A DNA stretch of 18,225 bases from Pontimonas sp. (GTDB lineage Bacteria > Actinomycetota > Actinomycetes > Actinomycetales > Microbacteriaceae). Location: the NCBI GenBank assembly GCA_021741945.1, contig JAIOWV010000014.1, positions 1-18,225 on the forward strand, written 5' to 3'. The notes beneath the pieces are model-generated. The model saw only the letters and a list, made by a program, of their open reading frames with translations, was not told the origin of the DNA and searched no databases. Below, in pieces: positions 7,024 to 14,209 of the stretch. The translations under genes and the position numbers were made by a program. Each line of letters opens with the position of its first letter. Within the stretch, counting starts at the first letter, position 1.

Positions 7024-7983
7024 TTAGATCGAGGCCCGCGCTTCCAGAGCAGACGAAATCATCTCGTCCACGCTGTGAGTCATGGCCCAACCAAGGTCTC
7101 TGGCAGCTAGCTCTCCCGAGGCCACCACGCGCGCTGGATCACCAGCGCGCCTAGGGCCAATCTTCGGGGTGAAATCATTACCGGTAACCCGAGCAATCGC
7201 CGACATCATCTCGGCGACTGACGTTCCATCACCGCTGCCCAAGTTGTATGCGGGCTCAATGGGTTGGCCCGCCGACATGCGCCTGGCTGCAGCCACGTGG
7301 GCGGCAGCGAGGTCGCTGACGTGAATGTAATCGCGAACACAGGTGCCGTCCGGCGTTTGGTAGTCATCACCAAAGATGACCGGGACTTCGCCTCGCTCGA
7401 GCCCGGCGAACACCATCGAGAAGAGGTTGTAAGGGCTGACATCAGGGAGCTCCTTGTGGCCCGAGCCAACCACGTTGAAGTAGCGCAGGCTGGTGTGGTT
7501 GAGGCCTCGGGCTACACCCTGATTCCTCAGCAGCCATTCGCCAATCACCTTGGATTCCCCGTAAGGGGAGGTCGGGTTGAAGGGGTTGTCCTCGGTTACG
7601 AGACCCGATGCGGCATTCCCATAAACGGACGATGACGACGAGAACACTATGTGCCCAACGTCAGCTAGGTCCATGGCTTCCAGCAACGACATCGTCGCGA
7701 TGACGTTCTGTTCATAGGTGTGGAGCGGCTTTTCAACAGAGATGCCGGCGAACTTGAAGCCGGCAATGTGAATAACACCTGTCGCATTGTGGTCTTTGAG
7801 CGCCCGGGTGACGGACGCAGTATCAAGCAGTGAGGCCTCAACAAAGGGAACGCCTTCTGGCACAAATCCCCGACGACCGGTCGATAAATCATCAAGCACA
7901 ACCACGCCAATGTCGGCACCGAGAAGCTGCCGAACGACATGGGACCCGATATATCCGGCTCCACCGGTCACTAACCACGTCAC
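7024..7983 (-). CDS. galE: UDP-glucose 4-epimerase
   Basis: GalE interconverts UDP-glucose and UDP-galactose (some members also the N-acetyl forms) through a 4-keto intermediate with bound NAD. The 319-residue protein has GGAGYIG at 7-13, DDLSTGR at 31-37, HIAGFKFAGISVEKP at 72-86, a serine run SSSSSVYG ending at 122, and the catalytic Y141-x3-K145 (SPYGESK). LRYFNVVGS and TPDGTCVRDYIHV complete the GalE signature. Length is slightly short of the usual 325-340 but no block is missing. The start is GTG at 7983; no Shine-Dalgarno is present, but TAGCCT lies 6 nt upstream, which fits a leaderless mRNA. It sits 35 nt after the GT2 gene ending at 8019. Confidence 0.93.
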   Translation of the reverse strand: MTWLVTGGAGYIGSHVVRQLLGADIGVVVLDDLSTGRRGFVPEGVPFVEASLLDTASVTRALKDHNATGVIHIAGFKFAGISVEKPLHTYEQNVIATMSLLEAMDLADVGHIVFSSSSSVYGNAASGLVTEDNPFNPTSPYGESKVIGEWLLRNQGVARGLNHTSLRYFNVVGSGHKELPDVSPYNLFSMVFAGLERGEVPVIFGDDYQTPDGTCVRDYIHVSDLAAAHVAAARRMSAGQPIEPAYNLGSGDGTSVAEMMSAIARVTGNDFTPKIGPRRAGDPARVVASGELAARDLGWAMTHSVDEMISSALEARASI

Positions 7984-7989
7984 CCCGAA

Positions 7990-7995
7990 AGGCTA
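7990..7995 (-). promoter_or_regulatory. Leaderless -10 box for galE
   Basis: TAGCCT on the minus strand followed by six bases and then the GTG start at 7983, the geometry expected when transcription begins on the first base of the start codon. No -35 match is seen at the usual distance. Confidence 0.4.
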
Positions 7996-8018
7996 GCGCA
8001 GAAGCAGGCCAGAGGACC

Positions 8019-8801
8019 CTACGGCAGGCGTCGTGCGCGAGCGCTGACGAGTTCGGAGGCAATCATCGACGCCCACGCCACTGGCCAGTGCCAGAGGGGA
8101 CTGAGTGGCCTGGCCCACGCCGGCAAATGGCGGCGCTTGATTGCCATCGCCTCCGTGCTGGAGGCGTGACGATCAGCGACCGTCAATGATTCTGGGTGCC
8201 AGCGGAACTGCGCTGAGACAACAGGGCGGCTAACAAATGTGCCCGTTGCGCGAAGTTTCAAGAACACATCGAGATCAAGCGCGTAGTTCAGAGCAGGGTC
8301 AAAGAATCCGATTGAGCGCAGTGCCGAGATGCGCACGATGGTTCCGGGGTGAGGGATGAGGTTTGGCCCCCAGGGAAGTAAGAACCTGGCCAACGCTCCA
8401 GCACCGCTGGTTCCAATCACCGCTCCCGACTGGGTGATGTAGTCGCACTGCCCATACGCCACCACCGCGTTGTCATCCCTCTCCAGCTCATCAACAAGCG
8501 CGGCGATACCGCTAGCCACCAATCGATCATCATCGCCGACCCATACGTAGTAGTGCTCCGAGGTTGCGGAGGCTAGGCCCGCGTTGACCGCAGCCGCCAT
8601 GCCGCTGCCTGGATCATCAATGATGCGAGCGCCGGCTTTCTTGGCTAACTGGCGCGCCTTCGAGGCACCCCTCGGCACAATCACGGCAATGGTGACCGGG
8701 ACGCGCGCCGAGGCCCTTGATTCGTGTGTCGAGGCCGCGGCGAGAAGGTCCAACCTGGTCCCGAGCGTCGGAAGCACGACAAGGAGCTTCGGTTCTGCCA
8801 T
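8019..8801 (-). CDS. Glycosyltransferase family 2
   Basis: The 260-residue protein is a single GT-A domain. VVLPTLGTRLDLL at 8-20 is the N-terminal strand, AAAVNAGLASA at 69-79 matches the conserved N-x-G region, and the metal site is D90-D91-D92 (WVGDDDRL). HPGTIVRISALRSIGFFDPALNYALDLDVFLKL supplies the acceptor-side block with the ED-like acidic residues. No membrane segment is clear, so it is probably a cytosolic enzyme acting at the inner face of the membrane. The ATG at 8801 has only a weak AAAGG upstream. It may be co-transcribed with galE 35 nt further on. Donor and acceptor unknown. Confidence 0.87.
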   Translation of the reverse strand: MAEPKLLVVLPTLGTRLDLLAAASTHESRASARVPVTIAVIVPRGASKARQLAKKAGARIIDDPGSGMAAAVNAGLASATSEHYYVWVGDDDRLVASGIAALVDELERDDNAVVAYGQCDYITQSGAVIGTSGAGALARFLLPWGPNLIPHPGTIVRISALRSIGFFDPALNYALDLDVFLKLRATGTFVSRPVVSAQFRWHPESLTVADRHASSTEAMAIKRRHLPAWARPLSPLWHWPVAWASMIASELVSARARRLP

Positions 8802-8830
8802 GGGCGTGGGCCTTTCGGGTGTTCTCGCTT

Positions 8831-8837
8831 TAGGCTA
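8831..8837. promoter_or_regulatory. Symmetric -10 element between divergent genes
   Basis: TAGGCTA reads as TAGGCT on the plus strand (toward fcl, 29 nt before its ATG) and TAGCCT on the minus strand (toward the GT2 gene, 30 nt before its ATG). Both fit the actinobacterial TAnnnT -10. No -35 is evident on either side. Confidence 0.35.
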
Positions 8838-8855
8838 GTGAGTGAATCCGCAACT

Positions 8856-8860
8856 GAGGG
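8856..8860 (+). promoter_or_regulatory. Shine-Dalgarno site fixing the fcl start
   Basis: GAGGG lies 5 nt before the ATG at 8866. An in-frame GTG at 8842 sits 5 nt after TAGGCT and could start a leaderless message, but the protein alignment favours 8866. Confidence 0.65.
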
Positions 8861-8865
8861 ACATC

Positions 8866-9810
8866 ATGAACAAGACCGACACGATTTACGTCGCTGGCCA
8901 CCGAGGCCTCGCAGGCTCGGCAATCTGGCGTCACCTCGAGAGTCAGGGTTTCACCAACCTCGTCGGCTTCTCGTCCTCTGAACGCGACCTCACGAACCGA
9001 CCCGCAGTTCTGGAGATGATGGCGCGCATCAAGCCAGACGTGGTTATTGACGCCGCCGCCAAAGTGGGCGGCATTCACGCGAATGACACCTACCCGGCCG
9101 AGTTCTTGAGCGACAATCTCCAGATTCAGCTGAACGTCATGGATGCCGCCCACCAGGCGGGCGTTGCACGGCTCCTCTTTCTCGGTTCTTCGTGTATTTA
9201 TCCGAAGTTCGCCGAGCAGCCCATCAAGGAATCATCGTTACTCACCGGAGCGCTCGAAGAAACCAACAGCGCTTATGGCATCGCGAAAATCGCTGGCATT
9301 CTTCAGGTCCAGGCCATGCGCAAGCAATATGGCCACCGCTGGATTTCAGCCATGCCGACTAACTTGTATGGGCCAAACGACAATTACCATCCCGAGAATT
9401 CCCACGTTTTGGCCGCCTTTATCCGCCGTTTCCACGAAGCGAAAGTGTCGGGGGCCGAATCAGTCACCATCTGGGGAACGGGTTCGCCACTGCGTGAATT
9501 TATGCACGTTGATGATTTGGCCTCAGCGGTGGTGTTCCTCTTGGAGAACTACGACGACCCCGAGACGATCAATGTGGGCTCGGGTCAAGAAATCTCAATC
9601 TCCGACCTGGCGGCGCTTGTGGCGGAGACTGTCGGTTTCGAAGGCTCCATCAACCACGACTTATCTCAACCAGATGGCACACCAAGAAAGATGCTCGATA
9701 GCTCGCGACTTCACGCCCTGGGGTGGAAGCCTCGGTGGGAACTTCGCGAGGGCATCGCAGATGCCTACGAATGGTTTGTCGAAAACACTGCGAACCTCAG
9801 GTCCGTCTAG
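8866..9810 (+). CDS. fcl: GDP-L-fucose synthase (GDP-4-keto-6-deoxymannose epimerase/reductase)
   Basis: Fcl epimerises GDP-4-keto-6-deoxy-D-mannose at C3 and C5 and reduces C4 with NADPH to give GDP-L-fucose. The 314-residue protein matches the family along its whole length: VAGHRGLAGSAI at 9-20 with the glycine motif, AAAKVGGIHAN at 63-73, GSSCIYPKFAEQPI at 107-120 with the catalytic serine, and Y137-x3-K141 (SAYGIAKIAG). PTNLYGPNDNYHPENSHVL and REFMHVDDLA are further hallmarks. The start is ATG at 8866. The partner dehydratase Gmd is not in the window, so it must be elsewhere if the pathway works. The gene converges on manA and the two stop codons overlap in CTAG (9807-9810). Confidence 0.95.
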   Translation: MNKTDTIYVAGHRGLAGSAIWRHLESQGFTNLVGFSSSERDLTNRPAVLEMMARIKPDVVIDAAAKVGGIHANDTYPAEFLSDNLQIQLNVMDAAHQAGVARLLFLGSSCIYPKFAEQPIKESSLLTGALEETNSAYGIAKIAGILQVQAMRKQYGHRWISAMPTNLYGPNDNYHPENSHVLAAFIRRFHEAKVSGAESVTIWGTGSPLREFMHVDDLASAVVFLLENYDDPETINVGSGQEISISDLAALVAETVGFEGSINHDLSQPDGTPRKMLDSSRLHALGWKPRWELREGIADAYEWFVENTANLRSV

Positions 9811-10952
9811 TCACCCCGCGGCTCAACGAGCCATGCGGCGCCCTCACCCCTGAACTCCAGAGGTTCGCCGTGCCCCTCGATGAAATAGACCTCACCACGT
9901 TCTATCTCTTGGCTCGCCACAGCCCCAGAGAACGAGAATCTGCCATTCTCTCCGAGAATGATCGCAGTGGAGATCTCGGGAATCTGGACGTCCCCGGTGA
10001 TGCCAGAAACACGGAAGGGCATGGCGGCGCTCTCATAGACTGCGCGCCCATCACGGGTAACCGGCAAGACAAGTGGCGGCGTCTCCATTGGTGGCGCCGT
10101 TGCCGTCTGGAGGAAAAGCCCCGGGTCTTGGTGCTTTGAGGTCAGCCCGCCCCGAACAACGTTGTCGCTGGGCAACATCACCTCCAAACCGAAACCACCC
10201 ACATAAGCGTGGATTTGCCCGGGGGACACAAACAGCGCTTCGCCACGCCGAAGGCGAATAGTGTGCATCAAAAAAGCCACCACGATTCCGCGGTCACCAG
10301 GGAACGCGTCGACAATCTGTCGAAAAATCGCTTTCTCGAGATATCCCTCTGGCGCATCGCCATCATCGTCAAGCACGCACCAGGCCGCCAGATCGTCCGC
10401 CCAGGTGTCGACCCGGTCCCCTCCAGCGAGCACGCTGGCGAGGGCATCCTGATCCGTCAACTCACTCAAGCCCTGGACGGTGCGCGTAGCGAGCCCAGTT
10501 GCTGCACAGCGTTGAAGCCGCTCGGTTCTCAATGTCGAGGGGAGCAATCCCCACACGGCATCAAAACTCTCCGAGAGAGAAATGAGGAGTTCCGGCTTCG
10601 GGTGTTCGTCTTTGAAGGTTCTCCGCGGAGAATCAATTGCTAATCGCTCGGCCTCTTCTCTTGCGAAACCCGCTGCCGCTTGAATGGCATCGGGATGAAC
10701 CTGAATCGACAGTGGTCGGGACGCTGCCAAGAACTTGACCAGGAGGGGAAACTGGTGGCCGGTTTTCTCAAGCCACCTCAGAAAATCAAGGTTCTCAGCA
10801 CCATCGTCGACCGTGCACTGAGCCATCGAATGTGAGCCGAACCAGAGTTCGCCCTCCGGCCGATCGGTAGGCGCGAGCCCCTGGAGTGCCGACATCACGT
10901 TGGGGGTGCCCCACTCATAGTTCTTGGGCACGGATCGCAGTCTCGCAAACAC
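9807..10952 (-). CDS. manA: Mannose-6-phosphate isomerase, class I
   Basis: ManA interconverts fructose-6-phosphate and mannose-6-phosphate, the entry to GDP-mannose and GDP-fucose. The 381-residue protein is a type I enzyme: NYEWG at 11-15, GELWFGSH at 34-41, the zinc ligands Q84 and H86 (SIQVHPD), E121 (HPKPELL) and H248 (GQIHAYVGGFGLEVM), and the signature SDNVVRGGLTSKH at 262-274 with the catalytic arginine R267. The start is GTG at 10952; there is no Shine-Dalgarno, but TAGGCT lies exactly 6 nt upstream, as for galE, suggesting a leaderless mRNA. The 3' end overlaps fcl by 4 bp. manA near whiB2 is an old actinobacterial neighbourhood, and here many glycan genes lie between them. Confidence 0.95.
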   Translation of the reverse strand: MFARLRSVPKNYEWGTPNVMSALQGLAPTDRPEGELWFGSHSMAQCTVDDGAENLDFLRWLEKTGHQFPLLVKFLAASRPLSIQVHPDAIQAAAGFAREEAERLAIDSPRRTFKDEHPKPELLISLSESFDAVWGLLPSTLRTERLQRCAATGLATRTVQGLSELTDQDALASVLAGGDRVDTWADDLAAWCVLDDDGDAPEGYLEKAIFRQIVDAFPGDRGIVVAFLMHTIRLRRGEALFVSPGQIHAYVGGFGLEVMLPSDNVVRGGLTSKHQDPGLFLQTATAPPMETPPLVLPVTRDGRAVYESAAMPFRVSGITGDVQIPEISTAIILGENGRFSFSGAVASQEIERGEVYFIEGHGEPLEFRGEGAAWLVEPRGD

Positions 10953-10958
10953 GCTTTG

Positions 10959-10964
10959 AGCCTA
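10959..10964 (-). promoter_or_regulatory. Leaderless -10 box for manA
   Basis: TAGGCT on the minus strand, then six bases, then the GTG at 10952. The arrangement is the same as at galE. No clear -35. Confidence 0.45.
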
Positions 10965-11031
10965 ACCCCTTGGCCCACAGCGTTGATGGGATAAGTCGCT
11001 AGTGGCTCTCGTCTGCCAGAATGAGCAGGTG

Positions 11032-11733
11032 ATGGCAACTACCAGAAAGGGCGGGCGTCCCGCCCGCGAGGCTCACGCCTGGGTCGTTGTTCCGCTGTTC
11101 AATGAATCCGAAGTGATCTCGTCAGTTGTCTCAGAACTATGTGAGTCCTTTGAACATGTTGTCTGTGTTGACGATGGCAGTAGCGATAACTCAGCTCAAC
11201 TTGCAGAGAAGGCAGGCGCCAGGGTTCTGTATCACCCGATTAACCTCGGCCAAGGGGCAGCCCTTCAGACAGGTTTTGACTATGTGATGACCCATGAGGA
11301 TGCCACCCACGTCATAACTTTCGATGCCGATGGGCAGCACCGCGTCTCTGATGCTCTCGAGATGCTCGAGCTAGCCCGCACAAAAAGAATTTCCGCCGTA
11401 TTTGGATCCAGGTTCTTGGATAAGCGAACGAAGCCAGGCCTGAAGAAGAAGGTAGTGCTGACCGTAGCTGTTATCGCCACGCGAATCTTCACAGGTCTTC
11501 GTCTGACGGATGCTCACAACGGCCTCCGGGTTCTCAGTCGCGAGACCATTGGAAAGATTCGCATGGAGCAAAACGGGATGTCTCACGCCTCTGAAATCGT
11601 TCATCAGATTGCCAAGGCCCGTCTAGCGTGGCGTGAATATCCGGTCGAGATTCTTTACACCGAGTATTCAAAGCGCAAGGGACAGTCACTTTTGAACTCC
11701 ATCAACATCTTGATTGATCTGATTGTGAGGTGA
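11032..11733 (+). CDS. DPM1-like glycosyltransferase family 2 (polyprenyl-phosphate sugar transferase type)
   Basis: The 233-residue protein is a GT2 of the dolichyl-phosphate-mannose-synthase type: VVVPLFNESEVI at 18-29, CVDDGSSDNS at 45-54, NLGQGAALQTGF at 71-82, the metal site FDADGQH at 97-103, and AHNGLRVLSR at 161-170. Such enzymes move a sugar from a nucleotide to a polyprenyl phosphate at the inner membrane face. The C-terminus (from about 219) is hydrophobic but no full transmembrane anchor is obvious; the DUF2304 protein 8 nt downstream may provide it. The start is uncertain: ATG at 11032 has weak upstream signals, and an in-frame GTG at 11002 would add 10 residues. By eye the DNA is richer in A/T than its neighbours, which hints at separate acquisition. 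Confidence 0.88.
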   Translation: MATTRKGGRPAREAHAWVVVPLFNESEVISSVVSELCESFEHVVCVDDGSSDNSAQLAEKAGARVLYHPINLGQGAALQTGFDYVMTHEDATHVITFDADGQHRVSDALEMLELARTKRISAVFGSRFLDKRTKPGLKKKVVLTVAVIATRIFTGLRLTDAHNGLRVLSRETIGKIRMEQNGMSHASEIVHQIAKARLAWREYPVEILYTEYSKRKGQSLLNSINILIDLIVR

Positions 11734-11735
11734 TC
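11727..11735 (+). promoter_or_regulatory. Strong Shine-Dalgarno site for the DUF2304 gene
   Basis: GAGGTGATC matches nine consecutive bases of the usual anti-Shine-Dalgarno complement and lies 6 nt before the ATG at 11742. It decides that start over the GTG at 11730 and spans the TGA of the upstream GT2. Confidence 0.75.
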
Positions 11736-11741
11736 GACGTC

Positions 11742-12101
11742 ATGTTGAGCCAATGGGTCCTGATGGGCGCTCTCATTTTGGTGGGTGTCTACCTGCTGAA
11801 GGCAAAACGGAGCGCTTCGCAGCAGGCGATTCGTCGATTGGTCATCCTCGCTGCGCTCTTTTTGGGTGCTCTCGCAGTGCTCTTCCCGAACTACACGACT
11901 GTCGTTGCGAGCCTCCTCGGGATTGGCCGTGGGACTGACCTTTTGCTCTATGCCTTCGTGGTTTTTGCGCTGTTTTATGTAGTTCACCAATACCGGCGAC
12001 AACTATGGCAAGAAAAAACCATCACTGATCTTGCTCGCGCGCTAACGCTCGTCCGTGCAGCTCAGGACGACCAGGCGCGGGAGAACAAAACCAAGCGCTA
12101 G
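11742..12101 (+). CDS. DUF2304 family membrane protein
   Basis: A 119-residue protein with three predicted membrane segments (about 4-20, 32-49 and 65-83) and a charged, helical C-terminal tail with many K/R/E/D residues that should lie in the cytosol. The block GIGRGTDLLLY at 60-70 is the family's hallmark. DUF2304 proteins are typically encoded directly beside DPM1-like GT2 enzymes, as here, so this one is probably a membrane partner of the GT2. The biochemical role is not established. It ends in the shared hairpin at 12098-12120, facing the LysM protein gene. Confidence 0.85.
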   Translation: MLSQWVLMGALILVGVYLLKAKRSASQQAIRRLVILAALFLGALAVLFPNYTTVVASLLGIGRGTDLLLYAFVVFALFYVVHQYRRQLWQEKTITDLARALTLVRAAQDDQARENKTKR

Positions 12102-12120
12102 CGGCGGAAGTTGCCGTTAG
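12098..12120. terminator. Shared hairpin between convergent genes
   Basis: CTAGCGGC and GCCGTTAG pair over 8 bp (one G-T) with a 7-nt loop. The stem contains both stop codons, TAG at 12099-12101 and the TAA of the minus-strand gene at 12119-12117. On the minus strand it is followed within a few bases by GGTTTTGTT, so it looks most like an intrinsic terminator for the LysM protein gene. Confidence 0.5.
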
Positions 12121-14141
12121 GACAGTCTGACCAGAGTTCCCACCGTGATTGCTTGCCCTGATTGCAGGCTGGTATTTAGGGTCAGCAGGGTCGACAGAGT
12201 AACGGAGCGTCGCTCTGCAACGCGCTCAAGAGTGTCACCCTCCTGCGCGCGGTGGTAGCTCATCTCCTGAGTGGTCTGCCCGACTTTCAGACGCTGGCCA
12301 ACACGGATCCGGTTCACGTTGCGAATGCCGTTGTCGGCGGCCAACTTGGAGACCGTAGTTCGGTTACGGAAAGCGATGCGCAGCATTGTGTCGCCGCGGG
12401 CGACGGTGTAGAAGACATCGTTGGTCACGCGTTCCACAACAAGGGGCTCAAGGGCCGGTAGCGGCACATCGGGCTCTGCGTCCTCTGCGGGCGTCTCTTC
12501 CGTGGGGGCCTCAGGCGAGGCATCAGGGTCGACCGGCGCATTTGGATCCACAGGAGCCTCCGGATCTGCCGCTGGTGGATCGACGACCTCGGCCGGCGGG
12601 TTCGGTCTGGTAGCTCCCGAAGTGATAACGATAGAGGGGTCAAGAATGACCGGCGAATTCACCGTGGTGACTACACCGCGTTTGGTGATGGTCAAGACTT
12701 GACCAACCCGAATCAGCGAACCGGATTGGGGCAAGGCGTTCTCAGCCACAACACTTGCAACGGTCACAGCATTGGCGCGGGCAATGCCCCAGACGGTGTC
12801 CCCAGAGCGCACCGTGTGACGGGTCACAATGTCTTGGCTTGCCTGGGTTGACTGCACAATCATCTCCGACCAGCTCACACCATCCGCAGACTGAAACGCT
12901 TTTCCATCCGCGGTCAGCACTGCGTAGTTGCCCTGGTTGGACTGGCCAAATTCGGACACTGCATTTGCTGGCGAGGCCCCCGGAACAACACCGATGCGTT
13001 GCCAGTTCGAGAGGTCTCTGGAGGTGGCAATGGTGCCATCACGGTCAACAACCATCGTCACACCATCACGGGTTGTGGCCCAGGTGCGGAAGTCTTTGGT
13101 GGGGTTGAACCAGTAGTTGTAGACCCGCCAGAAGTTTCTGTTGCCATACGAGCTACACGAGTCGCCCGCGGTTGCCAGATTGACCATGGCGATCTGGTTC
13201 GGAGTGTAGGGAGTGTAGTAATACAGACCAGCGGTTGCCTGGTTACGAATCGTCACCGGAGTGGTACCACAGGAAGCGTTCGGGTGCAGTCGAACCTGTG
13301 AAGTTCGACCAATGGGGAACCAGGTGAAGAACCGACTGGTACCAGGCGGGTTGGAATACCGCTTGAACTGCTTCGCCGCGTTGTAGACCTGGTTGTAAAA
13401 ACCGAAGAACTGCGCGTTACATGGAGCCGTGTCAGGGCACGCGTAACCGGTGGCCCGCTCAAATCGGATGGTCGATGGCGCCGAGAGGGTCACGAGAGAC
13501 TGTTCCTTCTGAATCAGCACCAGGAGTGCCTCCGCAGAAACACCACAGGCCGCGGACACTTTGGCAATGATTTGAGCCGCTGTTTCGTTTTCAGCGCCCT
13601 CATAGGCGTTACACAAAACGGAGGCATCCCTCGAGAACGTGGTTTCGCGGTAGTCCTTCATGCAGACAAAACCCGATCGGCAATCGGGGTTTCGTTGTTC
13701 CAAGAATGACTGGATGGCTTCAGCCGACATTGATCCTGAGCGGAAGAATTCGGCATCACTGATGATGTTGCCGGGATCAAACGCAGAGCCCAGAGGCAAC
13801 ATGAAGCGGGTCCAGTTCTTGCCATCGGAGCTTCTAGCCGCTTCAAAATAGGAGGTGGCAAGAAACTGGCTTCCCGTCCAGACCACAGAAGTCACACCAC
13901 TCTTGGTGAGCCCAAAACCACTCGAAGTCCACGAGGTTCCCTGGTTCTCAGACCAGTGCAAGACACCTGCCGCGTCGGCGCCCACCCAGATTGTGGTGTT
14001 TCTGGCGCCGTGAATCACTGTGCCCGTTGGATCAGTGTTCGCGCTCGCCGGAGAGACCCCGCTGCCGGGCTGGACTACTCCAGTTATGGCGAGTACGGCG
14101 ACCGCAAAACTAGAGAGGGCAAGCTTCAACCAATGGTTCAC
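12117..14141 (-). CDS. Secreted wall protein: Asp-box repeats, lysozyme-like region, three LysM domains
   Basis: The 674-residue product has a signal peptide (WLKLALSSFAVAVLAITG, probable cleavage after SPASA at 30-34). Next come Asp-box-like repeats of sialidase/BNR type at 64-71 and 104-110, then an inserted region (about 125-346) with eight cysteines (154, 160, 177, 199, 235, 241, 291, 329), a lysozyme-like helix LLVLIQKEQSLV with E213, and YYYTPYTPNQIA...YGNRNFWRVYNYWF, a pattern of actinobacterial secreted wall proteins. Two more Asp boxes follow at 374-380 and 418-424. LysM1 is at 441-486, a Pro/Asp/Glu-rich linker at about 513-565, and LysM2 (577-620) and LysM3 (628-673) complete it. 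It should bind peptidoglycan and may cleave or remodel glycans. The start is GTG at 14141 with GGGAG close upstream (spacer only 2 nt); the upstream extension to 14342 runs into the neighbouring gene. Confidence 0.85.
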   Translation of the reverse strand: MNHWLKLALSSFAVAVLAITGVVQPGSGVSPASANTDPTGTVIHGARNTTIWVGADAAGVLHWSENQGTSWTSSGFGLTKSGVTSVVWTGSQFLATSYFEAARSSDGKNWTRFMLPLGSAFDPGNIISDAEFFRSGSMSAEAIQSFLEQRNPDCRSGFVCMKDYRETTFSRDASVLCNAYEGAENETAAQIIAKVSAACGVSAEALLVLIQKEQSLVTLSAPSTIRFERATGYACPDTAPCNAQFFGFYNQVYNAAKQFKRYSNPPGTSRFFTWFPIGRTSQVRLHPNASCGTTPVTIRNQATAGLYYYTPYTPNQIAMVNLATAGDSCSSYGNRNFWRVYNYWFNPTKDFRTWATTRDGVTMVVDRDGTIATSRDLSNWQRIGVVPGASPANAVSEFGQSNQGNYAVLTADGKAFQSADGVSWSEMIVQSTQASQDIVTRHTVRSGDTVWGIARANAVTVASVVAENALPQSGSLIRVGQVLTITKRGVVTTVNSPVILDPSIVITSGATRPNPPAEVVDPPAADPEAPVDPNAPVDPDASPEAPTEETPAEDAEPDVPLPALEPLVVERVTNDVFYTVARGDTMLRIAFRNRTTVSKLAADNGIRNVNRIRVGQRLKVGQTTQEMSYHRAQEGDTLERVAERRSVTLSTLLTLNTSLQSGQAITVGTLVRLS

Positions 14142-14165
14142 ATCTCCCAGGGTAGGTTCTAGCCC

Positions 14166-14171
14166 CTTATA
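14166..14171 (-). promoter_or_regulatory. Possible -10 box for the LysM protein gene
   Basis: TATAAG on the minus strand, 24 nt before the GTG at 14141, inside the 68-nt gap after the GT2 gene. No -35 is recognisable, so this is tentative. Confidence 0.3.
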
Positions 14172-14209
14172 TGGCCGGTATTTGGGGGCAGTGTGTCGAT
14201 TGCCCGCCC

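Noticed and set aside
12421..12702. Plus-strand frame with Gly-Ser-Ala repeats that looks like a repeat protein
   Set aside because: It is the antisense of the Pro/Asp/Glu-rich linker between LysM1 and LysM2; the repetition comes from that linker.
12117..14141. Annotating the LysM protein as a sialidase because of its Asp boxes
   Set aside because: Asp boxes are structural; the sialidase arginine triad and FRIP motif are not seen.
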